A stretch of DNA of 64,000 nucleotides from the NCBI RefSeq assembly GCF_945859685.1, contig NC_079148.1:88479007-88543006 (forward strand), in the 5' to 3' direction. The stretch comes from Eupeodes corollae (lineage: Eukaryota > Arthropoda > Insecta > Diptera > Syrphidae). The position numbers were made by a program, and so were the translations under genes. Of the stretch, positions 13,601-23,089 are shown piece by piece (the stretch's first letter is position 1; each line of letters starts with the position of its first letter). The notes under the pieces are model-generated. The model saw nothing but the letters and a program-made list of their open reading frames with translations. It did not search any database and was not told the origin of the DNA.

Positions 13601-14181
13601 ATGGCATGCTGCCACCATTTTGATACGATTTAGGAGCCAAAAACGGAATTTAAGAAGAGCTTTAGAAGGCTATATCAAAAAAAGACTATTTCAAGGACTT
13701 AAATAAGTGTCGACAGTAGAGCGTTTTATTTTATTTATACGCTTTGTTGCCTTCCTCCCTTAAAAAAATAATTGTATTATTCAGTGATTTTTACCTTTGA
13801 GCCAAAAGATACAAAAATCTTTAAAGTGCAGCTGAATTTACTTTTTTTTACATATACATATACATAACCTTTTATCTTAACTTAAAACTTTAAATATCCA
13901 ACTATATTCATATGATTATTTAAATATTTTTAAATCTATCGTTTCAATAATAGAAACATACATTTTGTCTTTCTTTTTTTTCCAGTCCAAGTTCTTCAGC
14001 AAACGAGAATCTTCCTAAAAAATATTACAAAGCTGAATCAAATGGTGTAATCGGAGATTGTTTCAAATATGATAAAAACTGTCCTTACAGTTTACTAGAT
14101 ATATTTTCTGTTCCAATAGAGAGCCTTTTAAAAAAACACCTTAATACATACATTTCTAAATTAAATTATATTGACTATTAA
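4508..14181 (+). CDS. DM4/12-family secreted protein gene, complete
   Basis: Five exons (4508-4630, 10277-10408, 10479-10663, 10751-10861, 13986-14181) total 747 nt, giving 248 residues with every junction in phase. The N-terminus is a signal-like hydrophobic segment (residues about 9-28). It is followed by 'AIAVPLNIPHHNAFVSYNFE', a variable Lys/Glu/Asn-rich insert in exon 3, then 'GFKGEHCLLKLICE' and finally 'GDCFKYDKNCPYSLLDIF', the terminal Cys motif of DM4/12 proteins. Intron 3 is best explained as a GC-AG intron (donor GCAAGT at 10664). Intron 1 is 5.6 kb because two LINE copies and a SINE fragment sit in it; intron 4 holds two RTE relics. Role unknown; probable secretion is inferred from the signal-like start. 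Confidence 0.85.
5090..6790 (-). mobile_element. LINE remnant in intron 1 of DM4/12 gene B
   Basis: Minus-strand fragments of reverse transcriptase ('EVQAGFRKNYSTVDHIFTLT', 'VYTLFVDFEAAFD') at 6470-6745, then 'YYAAQVWGIQEYEEIEKF' and a C-terminal 'CCNLCNLKAKEDCFHFISVC' knuckle at 5244-5911. Frameshifts and missing segments show it is inactive. Same broad type as the copy at 480-3241. Confidence 0.8.
6791..7389. other. AT-rich intronic stretch, nothing recognised
   Basis: Between two LINE remnants inside intron 1 of the plus-strand DM4/12 gene. No ORF, splice pair or repeat that I can support. Confidence 0.5.
7390..9500 (-). mobile_element. LINE remnant, second copy in intron 1
   Basis: Minus-strand ORF fragments at 8563-9216 ('GSNGIPAEFYKHG', 'SCYKIFTAVLKTRLNKW', 'FFVDFKSAFDTVNMQALFYK'), 8406-8600 ('LLFADDIVVY') and 7870-8361 ('FKYLGVILTKKIKYG', 'YAAQMWGAKQYEDVEKL') form one reverse transcriptase broken by frameshifts. 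Closely similar in type to the copies at 5.1 and 18 kb. Confidence 0.8.
9797..9925 (+). mobile_element. SINE fragment, plus orientation
   Basis: Contains the tRNA-like head 'gatggttagtgcgttgg' and degenerate box B, then 'attgcctcttgcgag' from the SINE body. The 3' tail is missing. Confidence 0.65.
10277..10408 (+). CDS. DM4/12 gene B, exon 2
   Basis: Follows a T-rich tract ending in AAG; encodes 'AIAVPLNIPHHNAFVSYNFE' and ends at GAA GTT before gtaagt. A nearer TAG at 10283 would break the frame. Confidence 0.85.
10479..10663 (+). CDS. DM4/12 gene B, exon 3 with GC donor
   Basis: Starts after 'tttaacag' and encodes a hydrophilic insert, then 'KKRAIYQMLQDKLK'. Only splitting the Met codon at AT|GCAAGT restores the family spacing and the phase of exon 4. 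The alternative GT at 10655 also keeps phase but drops three residues of the conserved helix. Confidence 0.7.
10751..10861 (+). CDS. DM4/12 gene B, exon 4
   Basis: A 111-bp exon (acceptor aatttttag, donor gtaagt) encoding 'GFKGEHCLLKLICEVNSS' and the following helix. It matches exon 3 of the divergent neighbour in length and phase. Confidence 0.85.
10905..12190 (-). mobile_element. RTE-like LINE remnant in intron 4
   Basis: Minus-strand 3' end 'ctgtagtgccacctta' at 10908, then fragments such as 'NFEVVEDFVYLGNAMNSDND' and 'RCFFGLRRQLRSKVLSRA' (11127-11447), colinear with the better copy at 18.9-19.9 kb. Several frameshifts and an internal deletion. Confidence 0.8.
12530..13400 (-). mobile_element. 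second, diverged RTE-like remnant
   Basis: On the minus strand 'SDIDSIGRSKRIVQEAF' aligns with the YADDIDIIGRSKRD region of the neighbouring RTE family, and 'NYRGISLL' plus 'FIDFKVAYYSI' (12729-12956) with its upstream RT motifs. Divergence from the 10.9-12.2 kb copy suggests a different subfamily. Confidence 0.65.
13401..13985. other. intron remainder, nothing recognised
   Basis: AT-rich sequence leading to the acceptor of the last DM4/12 exon; only the polypyrimidine tract at 13972-13984 is interpretable. Confidence 0.5.
13986..14181 (+). CDS. DM4/12 gene B, exon 5 with stop
   Basis: Acceptor 'tttttttccag'. Encodes 'KKYYKAESNGVIGDCFKYD' and a short tail ending in TAA. The paired cysteines and the 'SLLDIF' segment match the typical C-terminus of the family. 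Confidence 0.85.
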
Positions 14182-14499
14182 AAAATCACTGTCACACAAA
14201 AATTATTTTTTTTTATTGTATTTTGGGTTCACAAAGTAAAAAAATAAATTAGTACTGTACAAATTAAAAATAACATAAAGCACGGGATTATTTAACCTAA
14301 ACAACGAAGAGGAGAGGAGCAAGGAGGAAGAGGAGCGCTATAAGTAAAAGCTTAAAAGTAACAAAAATAAATAAAGATTTGATTGACAAAATTGTTACAA
14401 AGCGTGTTTTCTTAGAGGTAAAGTACTTTGAAATGCAATAAAAGACAGATGTTTTTTTAAATTTACATTAAACTTACTTTGATCATAAGATAATTTTTT

Positions 14500-14860
14500 G
14501 GAATTACAATTTAAATATGATTTTTGGCTTAGCCACTTTACATATCCCCAGAGAAAATATTATTATTATAAAATATTATTGTTAAATATTCAATTCAAGG
14601 TTTCGTACAGTGAAACTACGCGGTTACCAAAAGATTCCTTAAATAAATCAATTGTAACTCCAGCTGGTGACATGGTAAGCCGTTTCTTCATCTTTCTGCA
14701 TTATTATCTGTATAACACAATTAATTTGAAGTAGATATCTCTACTGTTTCTTGAGATGTATACGACGAAAAAACGTCGCGAACGTACGAACACACGTAAA
14801 CAAGCACGCACAGGCATCTCTCTAAAAATCTTTTATTTCGACTCTAGGAACCTTGTTAAA
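14500..14860 (-). repeat. dispersed non-coding repeat related to 51130-51860
   Basis: On the minus strand it carries 'cgtacgttcgcgacgttttt' and 'acagtagagatatctacttc', which recur on the plus strand near 51140-51210 with a few changes, followed in both by a similar downstream segment. No protein or inverted ends seen. Confidence 0.5.
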
Positions 14861-15636
14861 ACCACAGCTCCTGCAACCATGAGCTCCATAGCGGCCAATA
14901 TTGACTTTAATGTTTTGGCGTTTTTATCTAAAACAATATTCTACAAAGTCTTTAAGCAACGAAAACAAATTATTTATTCTTAATTCTAAAACAAAAGAGT
15001 TGAACTCCAAACTTTAACTTTAGAAAGCATTATAAACACAAATTTGAAAAATTTTAAACTAATTTTAATTTAGTGTTTTATTGATACAGAAAAACAATTC
15101 TTTATAGTTATTTTATGTATTTTAACAAAGGTTTACATGCTTTTACTAGACATTAAAATTACTAACATTATAAAATATCTACTGATCCGGAATATTCTTT
15201 TCTTCTAAGAAGGTGGTGTGTAGAACAATCAATGCAAATCGGCCTAAACCAAAGCTACTTCTTAGAAAAAGTATTATTTTAATAATAATTGGTATTTAAT
15301 TTCAAATATTTTGTAATCCAACTTTTGTTATGTTTTAAATTTTGCATACTGACCAGAAGACCCCAAACTTTACTGGGGTATCCTTTTTAGATAAGAAGAA
15401 TATGTGCCCATGAAATCTTTGTAAATATCCTCTTAAATCTAAGATATGTAAAGCTGTGGACAACTATTTAGAAGAAATATTACTTGCTTCTCATTTCCAC
15501 ATTCACTTTATGAAGTGTGACTAGAATATTGGTATCTAAAACGGTGTAATGCAAGCGTTATTACATAATTGTTTGAAAAAACATCATTTGTGCATAAGTC
15601 TTTGCACAGTACTTTACACAATCAAATCAAGGTAGA
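14861..15636. other. spacer, nothing recognised
   Basis: AT-rich sequence between a repeat and a Tc1-like element, with no supported gene. Confidence 0.4.
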
Positions 15637-16988
15637 GTGTAAAAAGTGTTCGTTTCAACTGGTCACCTAATTAGAAACAGTTAAATTACATTTGATTTGG
15701 GTGAAATAAAAATAATCTTTTTATTTTGCATTGGTAAGTAGAAAATTCTAAATTGTCTGCAAACGTTTTTAAAGAATAATGTTTAAATCTTGGAGGTAAT
15801 TACAATGGGAAAAAGTAAAGAGTTGTGATCCTTCCACAAGGAAAGCGATTCTTGAGCTTTGGAAGCTTAAAATGTCCTATAGAGTAGTTGCATCTCAAAT
15901 GAACTGTTCTGTAAAGAAAGTTTTCAATGCAATTAAGCATTTTCCGATAGGGCCACGCACAATCAGAAGAAGATTGGTGGAAGTTGGGTTGCATGGTCGT
16001 GTTTCGCAAGATCATACGCCAACTGGACAACAAACGAATGGAAGTACACAGTGTGGAGTGACGAAAATGTCCGAAGGGCAAAAGGAACAGCGTTCCACCC
16101 TAAATACGTTTTGCCAATAATTAAGCATGGAGGCGGCTCGCTTAACGTTTGAGGTTGTTTCTCGTGATGTGGAGTTGGCCCAAAACAGCCCTTAAATACA
16201 TTGACAATCTTAAGGAACGATTAGTGGATTGGGCCGATGAAAACATGCCAGTGATATGGAAGTTTCAGCAAGACAACGACCCCAAGCACACTGCTGGAAT
16301 TACGAAACAGTTCTTTAGGTACCAATCGATAACAGTTCTGGAATGTGCATCATCAAGTGCAGGCCTACATCAGATAGAGCATCTTGGGGCAGATGTTAAA
16401 AGAGCTGTTGCTCTCAAAAATAACTCCAACAATGATGTTCCTTCGAAGGTATTAAAAATAATAATAAGCTGCTTGGAAGGCTATACCCGTAGAGCAGTGC
16501 AGGCGGCTTATTTCATCATTGGAACAAAGATGTCTTGAAGCAAAAAGGTTCCGCAACAAGGTATTAAAGATAAATATGAGGTAAATTATATTATAAAGTT
16601 ATAAATTTTATAATAAGATATGATTTTTCTCTTTATTTCTAATTAGTTGTCCACCAATAAACGCTGTGTTTTTGCAGTTTTGAAGCAAAAAGGTTCCGCA
16701 ACAAGGTATTAAAGATAAATATGAGGTAAATTATATTATAAAGTTATAAATTTTATAATAAGATATGATTTTTTTCTTTATTTCTAATTAGTTGTCCACC
16801 AATAAACGCTGTGTTTTTGCAGAAACTGCCATATGAAATAAATGTTATGTTTGGGAAACATTGTTTTAAGTTTAAAAAATATTTTTTTTTAACAAAAAAA
16901 AACAAAAAAAAAAAAATATATATACTGCTTTAAAAGTGAATTCACTTTGTGTTTCTAATTAGTTGTCCACAAATAAAGTTGATAGTTG
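15637..16988 (+). mobile_element. Tc1-like transposon, inactive
   Basis: The broken transposase frame starts near 15805 with a frameshift, continues as a helix-turn-helix region 'SYRVVASQMNCSVKKVF' and 'PRTIRRRLVEVGLHGR', then 'WKFQQDNDPKHTA', the second catalytic Asp region of Tc1 family DDE enzymes. The third acidic motif is degraded ('SAGLHQIEHLGADVK'). Inverted ends contain 'ctaattagaaa' on the left and 'tttctaattagttgtccac' on the right. The right end is present three times. Confidence 0.75.
16536..16822. repeat. tandem duplication of the transposon's right end
   Basis: About 142-145 bp from 'tgaagcaaaaaggttccgca' is repeated directly at 16681 with one visible difference in a T run. A third terminus-like segment occurs near 16949-16970. 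Confidence 0.85.
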
Positions 16989-17333
16989 ATACATAAATAA
17001 AGTTTTTTTTCACAAAATATTTAAAATTTAATTCAGATTATTATTTGTATATGATTTTACAGAACAAAAACGATTTAGTACAAAAATATTATTTTTTTAA
17101 TAAAAAAATTAATTCAAATTATACACCAAAAAATAAAAACCAACAAATTATGTTAGCACCACCGTGTTAAAATAAGAAAAGTATGTAAATGTACATATTA
17201 CGCCCTTAAGTACCGTTATTTTTTTGTAAATCTTTAAAGTTGATTAAAATAATAATAAATAAGTACAATTTTCTTTTAAAGATTAGAAAAAATACATTTA
17301 GAGAATACAAAGTTTATTAAATTAGACATTATG

Positions 17334-17904
17334 GGGCATATTCATAGATGTTTGCTAAGCTCTTTCTAACTTGTTACTAAGCAGAGTAAAGGCTATTTAT
17401 AACTATATTTCAGTTTGGGGCTAAATCTGTGGTCCAACTAAAAACTGAGGAATTGCTGTGTTTAAGTATTTATTATCACAGCCAAATGCCATATTTGATC
17501 TGTGTTTTGTAAATTGACAACTGAAAAATTAAATTATAAGCAATAAATGTAACTTAAGCTATCAAAGGGGAGTTTGAGTTATGTCTTGATTTGCAAAATA
17601 TGGCACCAAGAAAAAAAAGACAAGCCATAAGGATTTCTACAAAAGATATCGTTTCGATATATGCACATAGAAGCAGTCACATTCATTATAAATTTACTTA
17701 ATATTGGATAACTATGAAGTAAAAGAGGATAACACGTTTCTGGCAATCTCCACGTTTTAACAGCATCTATTATAGCCAGCGGCCCTTATATCGAACCAAG
17801 ATCCTTTTTTTATTATCATCGTAACATCGTTTACCTTATCGTTGAGAATGTTGACTATAGATCAAGAAATTACGATTTTAGTAGTTCTCTATGAATACGC
17901 CCCT
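17334..17904. mobile_element. candidate MITE with GGGGCRTATTCATAGA ends
   Basis: 'ggggcatattcataga' at the left is matched by the reverse complement of 'tctatgaatacgcccc' at the right (15 of 16 identical). The 570 bp interior has no long ORF. A clear target duplication was not found. Confidence 0.6.
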
Positions 17905-17989
17905 ACATGTATACAAATTCAGGCAATGAACAATCAAATACAGAAATTAAATGATCAAGTAAAAAGTAAAATTTAAATAATTAAAAAAA

Positions 17990-18785
17990 ATCCATACTCT
18001 CTATTAAGGACACTGCCAAATTCGTCATACGAAAGATAACGTTTATTGAATAAAAGTTTTCGGTGCGAAATTCTTCCAAAATGGGACACATCGCTAATAA
18101 ATTATAGAAGTCTTCATTTTGATTTAAGTTACAAAAGCCCCAAATAGGGTTAATATCACTTTAGAAAGGTTCTTTTATAAAATAATTGTTTTTATCTTGA
18201 TTTAAATTTAAAGTTGTATATGTAGCTTTAGATTGCCTAGACTTAACAATATGAATCAGATACCTTTGTTCGTCTACTTTTGCAATTCTGCTACATTGAT
18301 TGTACTTAAATTGAAAGGGACACTATGTTCCCAACTAAGTTTTTGACAATTTTTAAAGGAATGTTATACTACATCGAAGAGAAACAAGGAGTATTCTTTT
18401 GTGCAAGTTGTTGTCAGTGTTTTTGTATAGGTTTGGTTATGCAGTCAGCAATAGCCTTAAGGTATGGTATAAAAATTAGAGTTAAACCGGATTCAAAGCA
18501 GATAGCTTAGTTTGGAGTAGTCTAAGGCAATTTGAATATTGTTCTGAGAAAAATATTTTAATTTTTTCAATATCCTCCACCCATTGATAGCCGTAGACTT
18601 TGTTACTATAGCAGAGACAGGGGTTAATTGTGGCGTTTGAATTTGGACGTTTCGTCTACAAAAGACTTCGAAAAAATGAGACCACATTGTATTAACTGCT
18701 GACTTCGCTACATCCAGTTTTTCTTTTATATGATCACTGATACTCAAATTGATCAAAATAACTTCGATGCTGGTGTTATCTATTG
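17990..18785 (-). mobile_element. LINE 3'-part remnant
   Basis: Minus strand: 'KEKLDVAKSAVNTMWSHFFE' resembles the post-RT region of the 7.4-9.5 kb LINE, and further down 'FCNLNQNEDFYNLLAMCPIL' matches its C-terminal Cys/His knuckle. Stops interrupt the frame. Confidence 0.6.
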
Positions 18786-18870
18786 TCTACGAGTTTCTGT
18801 CAGACCGAAATATCATTATTTTATTTTGAAAAATTAATTTGTAGATCCAATAAGTTGCAAAACTTACTTA

Positions 18871-19900
18871 CTTACTTAAGGTGGCGCTACAGTCCAGGGC
18901 GGACCTGGGCCTCAACCAACAAGCGTCTCCAGCCAGCTCGGTCCCTAGCTAGCTGTCTCCAGTTTCGCACGCCAAGTTGGTTGAGGTCCTCTCCCACCTG
19001 GGTGCGCCACCTGAGTCGCGGTCTTCCTCTACTGCGCCGTCCCTCGGGATTGGATTCGAAGACCTTCCGGGCTGGAGCGTTGATGTCCATCCGCTCTACA
19101 TGACCTAGCCATCTAAGGTGTTGGACTTTGATTCTGCTAACTAGGTCAGTGTCGCTGTACAGCCCGTACAGCTCGTCGTTATATCTTCTCCTCCATTCTC
19201 CATCTATGTGTACGGGACCAAAAATCGCCCGAAGAATTTTTCTCTCGAAGCATCCTAAGACGCTCTCATCTTTCTTTGACAGGGTCCAGGCCTCAGCGCC
19301 ATAAATTAGAACCGGGATGATGAGTGTCTTATAGATGGTGATTTTACATGCTCGAGAGAGGACTTTACTTCTCAATTGCCTTCTAAGTCCAAAGAAGCAG
19401 CGATTTGCAAGAGTTATTCTTCGTTTGATTTCAGCGCTGGTGTCGTTGTCTGCATTAATAGCGGAGCCTAGGTAGACAAAGTCCTTAACTACCTCAAAGT
19501 TATAGCTGTCCATGGTGACGTTTTGTCCAAGACGTCGTCGTTCAGTGTCCTTTTTTGATGACAGCATATACTTGGTCTTGCCCTCATTGACCACTAAACC
19601 CATCTTCTTCGCTTCCGTCGCAATGCTCAAAAACGCTCCACTGACATCACGCTTTGATCTTCCAATTATGTCAATATCATCTGCGTATCCGAGTAATTGG
19701 ATGGATCTTTGGAAGATTGTGCCTCTAGTGTTGACGGTTGAGTTTTGCACAATTCTTTCCAGAACGATGTTGAAGAAGTCGCATGACAGTGCATCGCCTT
19801 GTCTAAAACCTTTTTTGACATCAAATGCATCGGTAAGATCTTTTCCGACCTTGATAGAGCAGCGTGCAAAACACCTTGAGAATATTGATTCACCGGGTTG
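18871..19900 (-). mobile_element. RTE-like LINE, 5'-truncated, best preserved copy
   Basis: An open frame of 287 codons (18887-19750) encodes the end of reverse transcriptase ('LLGYADDIDIIGRSKRDVSG', 'FVYLGSAINADNDTSAEIKR') and the typical RTE C-terminus ('LRWLGHVERMD', 'RRSRGRPRLRWRTQV'). The 3' end is 'ctgtagcgccacctta' followed by a short AAGT-type repeat (18868-18880). The frame upstream at 19666-19893 is shifted. Assignment to the RTE clade rests on these C-terminal motifs. Confidence 0.85.
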
Positions 19901-20029
19901 TCAGCAAACCGTTGTTTTTAAAAGATCAGAAATATCAAAACATTGCTTGGCTTTAGCTATGCTCTTTAAGACATTCGACCAAAAATATCTAACATCACTC
20001 AGAACGATAACGCTTAAATTCTAAGCTTA

Positions 20030-21006
20030 GTCACTTATGAGGTTTCGGAGTTGATACTTACACACACATAAAAACGTAGATTTCTATAAATATATATAGA
20101 TTAAATAAATGTTGCGTTTTTATATAAAGTAAAAAAGCTTAATCTTTATTACATCAAATATCAATTACATTGTTTAGTATAATATTATGATTTGCGGAAA
20201 TGTCACACTGACAATATAAATAAGGTGTAAAAATAGTATTCAGAGAAAATAGACGAATACATGATATTACTTCAAGTAAATTCTATTGATATAGTTTGGC
20301 TTTCTTCGAAAAACATTACTATTCTACGTTAAAATGTTGATTCGGCATTTTCATTTATTTGTTTAAATACAGTGTGATTTTATTGATTTATTCCAGTTTG
20401 CTTTTTTTGATGTAAAGTAGAAAATATTATGAAATATTTTGTTTGGTGTTACTTAATATGCGTTGTAGGAGGTAGAACATATTGATTTGAAACATCTTGC
20501 CACTAGGTCTTCTGTGAATCTGTTTTCATTTCCTTTTCGTCTTTAATCATAATATTTTCTTTTTTTTTGTATATAAAATAGTTAGTAAGAACTTGTTGGT
20601 TATTTTATTATAAAAAATACATTGTTTAATTTTGTTGCTTTTTATTTCGATACATATTTTTATTCTTTCATATAAAATTTATAAAAATCATTTTTTCTCT
20701 GTTAAGTTAATTTTTATGTTTCGATTACAAAATTAAAATAGTAAACTAAATTTTTATTTTTTAAATATTTTTTAATACAAGGAATATTCAATTGGAATAT
20801 ATTTTTAAAGATAATATTTCATACCACGCATGAAAATGCGTAGTTTTTCTTTTCCATTGGACAAAAAGCACTAATACTATTTTGTATATAATTTTTTTGT
20901 GGCTAAAATTCTAGTTTGAATACCAATACGAAATAATAAATACAAGACTTTCGACATGAGAAATACAAAAGAGAGCTTTAGAATGGAATTGGAGGAAGAT
21001 TCCAGT
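20030..21006. other. ciboulot 3' flank, no gene recognised
   Basis: AT-rich sequence downstream of the ciboulot stop codon; it presumably holds the 3' untranslated region but no unambiguous polyadenylation site can be assigned. Confidence 0.4.
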
Positions 21007-21146
21007 TTATGCCTTCTTTTCTTCTTCGATGACCTCTTTGGTTGGCAGAGGATTCTTTTCGCAAGTCTCTGTGTGCTTCAACTTAGCGGGGTCGAAGTTC
21101 TCAATTCCAGAGATGAAGTTGTTCTTCTCTTTCTCAAGCTCAATTG
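21007..21146 (-). CDS. cib: ciboulot exon 4 with stop
   Basis: Encodes 'IELEKEKNNFISGIENFD' and 'LKHTETCEKNPLPTKEVI', ending EEEKKA and TAA. Confidence 0.95.
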
Positions 21147-22977
21147 CTGCAAAATAAGAAAAATGTTATAAGACAAGGTAATATTATAATTTGTATTACG
21201 ATCTTTTTCTAATCAAATAAATCTTTGATTGATTAATTTAATTTTTTCATGTCAATCATTAAATTAGGAATTCTTTTCTTTCTTTCTATACTTCTTTTTA
21301 TACGTAGTTTCTAGACGTTCAATTTGCAATTTGTGTTATTCAACAATTTAAAGAGTTATCTCTATTGTATAGAGTAATTTTGTATTCTAGTAAATAAGAA
21401 TATTGCTTTTATTACAGTAGTTACAGTTAGTAGTTAATGTAATACAAACAAAATTAAGGATAATGACGTAGATTAAGCCAGAAGGATGAAAGTCGAACGA
21501 TTACGATGGCTGGGTTAGTTCACAAAAGTTTCGCGACCCATTGAAAAAAATTTCAACGGAACCAAGTTCGATTATTTGTTTAAGCTTCAGTTTTTCTACA
21601 TAAAACCTTAGAACATTGCATACCTGTTTTATCAGGAAGTGGGTTCTTCTCTTGTGTTTCGGCATGCTTCAACTTAGTTGGATCAAACGCAGCAATACCA
21701 GCAAACAAGCTTTGTTGAGTTTTTTCAGCCTGGACATCTAAAACAAAAATTGTGATTAGTTTTTAACAAAAAAAAAAAGAAGAAATTAAAAGATTATCAA
21801 ATAAGTATACAAGAACAACAAAATACTTGAGCAAACATTGAATATTAGGTAATTTGAAAATATATAGTATACAACATCACAATGTTTAAAACTCAAAACA
21901 AAATCTTGGCACCACAAATTTCATATAGAGGTGCTCACTTATTCTTACGACACTTTAAAAAAAACATAAAGTGTACCCAACTTATTTTTAAAGAGATTTA
22001 CAAGCAAGATTGACACATTCAAAATTTGACGGTTTAATTAACAAGCTTGCACTCTAAAAACCTCACAGATCTTTTTTGTCAGTAAATTTGGTAGACAAAA
22101 CAGCATTATATTAAATAATCAACTGCGAAAATAGTTGAAAAGCGAAATTGGGTTTCAGCGTTTTTGTAAGGCACTGAAAATATATAAACGAATTTAAAGA
22201 AAATTGTTTATTCTGATCTGCACACAAATGTAGTGTAGACACATTAACGACTTAGAGATGCTAAATTTGACGAGTATCCATATGTATCAGTTAAGTTGAT
22301 AACTTTTTCCTCATCAACTGTTTTGTATACATTTGCAGTCCACTAAATTACAGCAAAAGCAATAAGGGTATTAATATTTAGTTTTTGTTAAACCTTTTTA
22401 AATGCGTTGAATGTTTTGGTATTAGTTTGATTGCGTGATTATGTATATTTTTGCAAATGATTAATGTTACCAGCGTTTTTCACATAGCAATTAAATTTAA
22501 AAATTGTAAACACGCCTTTCAAATAATCAACACACACTTTTTTATCAAACCTTCGGCTGTGGGAAGAGATAATTTAACAACGGTTTCAGTGTGTTTTAAA
22601 CCACTAGCTGCAAAACCTTCCACATCTTGCAACAAGGATATATGTTGTTTTTCTTGTTTAATTTCTACAAAAATATAGATTGTGTTACAATAAGAGCTAA
22701 TATTAAAACAATTCAATTACAAAAAGTGAATTTTGAAGTTTCACTACAACACTTTCTTTTTAATTCCCGGTTTTATTATAATTCTAAGAATTATTTATCT
22801 ATGTTAAATAAATAAATTAAACATTACTTATGTCCGGGGTAGCTTACCTTCTGCACTTGGAAGAATTACTTTTTCCTGAGTATTGGCATTCTTTAGATGA
22901 TCGGTATTAAAACCTTCGAGTTGGCTTTTAAGGTCGGTGGCGACTTTTGGGAGATCTTTAAGTGCTGGTGCAGACAT
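21007..22977 (-). CDS. cib: ciboulot, multi-repeat thymosin-beta actin-binding protein
   Basis: Four exons (22848-22977, 22551-22664, 21624-21737, 21007-21146), all entered in the same phase, so an internal exon can be skipped without a frameshift. Without exon 2 the product is 127 aa, close to the 129 aa known for Drosophila Ciboulot; with it 165 aa. Each repeat has the linker helix and actin-binding core: 'LKNANTQEK' in repeat 1, 'LKHTETVVK' in the cassette, 'LKHAETQEKNPLP' and 'LKHTETCEKNPLP' in the last two. The start 'MSAPALKDLPKVA' closely matches fly Ciboulot. The family binds monomeric actin in the cytoplasm and promotes filament growth. An upstream untranslated exon is likely but not identified. 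Confidence 0.95.
21624..21737 (-). CDS. cib: ciboulot exon 3
   Basis: 114 bp; encodes 'VQAEKTQQSLFAGIAAFD' and 'LKHAETQEKNPLPDKT', the canonical middle repeat. Confidence 0.95.
22551..22664 (-). CDS. cib: ciboulot exon 2, divergent cassette repeat
   Basis: 114 bp, acceptor ttttgtag, donor gtttga, phases identical to exon 3. Encodes 'EIKQEKQHISLLQDVEGF' and 'LKHTETVVKLSLPTAE'. The region normally reading KNPLP is KLSLP, and the donor is weak, suggesting optional use. Confidence 0.75.
22848..22977 (-). CDS. cib: ciboulot exon 1
   Basis: ATG at 22977; encodes 'MSAPALKDLPKVATDL' and the first repeat, ending one base into a codon at the donor gtaagc. Confidence 0.95.
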
Positions 22978-23089
22978 ATTTTGTATTCTGAAAAAAAAAA
23001 ATATAAAAAATTAATTTCTAGTCCAAATCTTACCAATTGATTTTGGAATTTTAAAAACTCAAGGCGTCAATCGAGCAGATTACCTAGTA

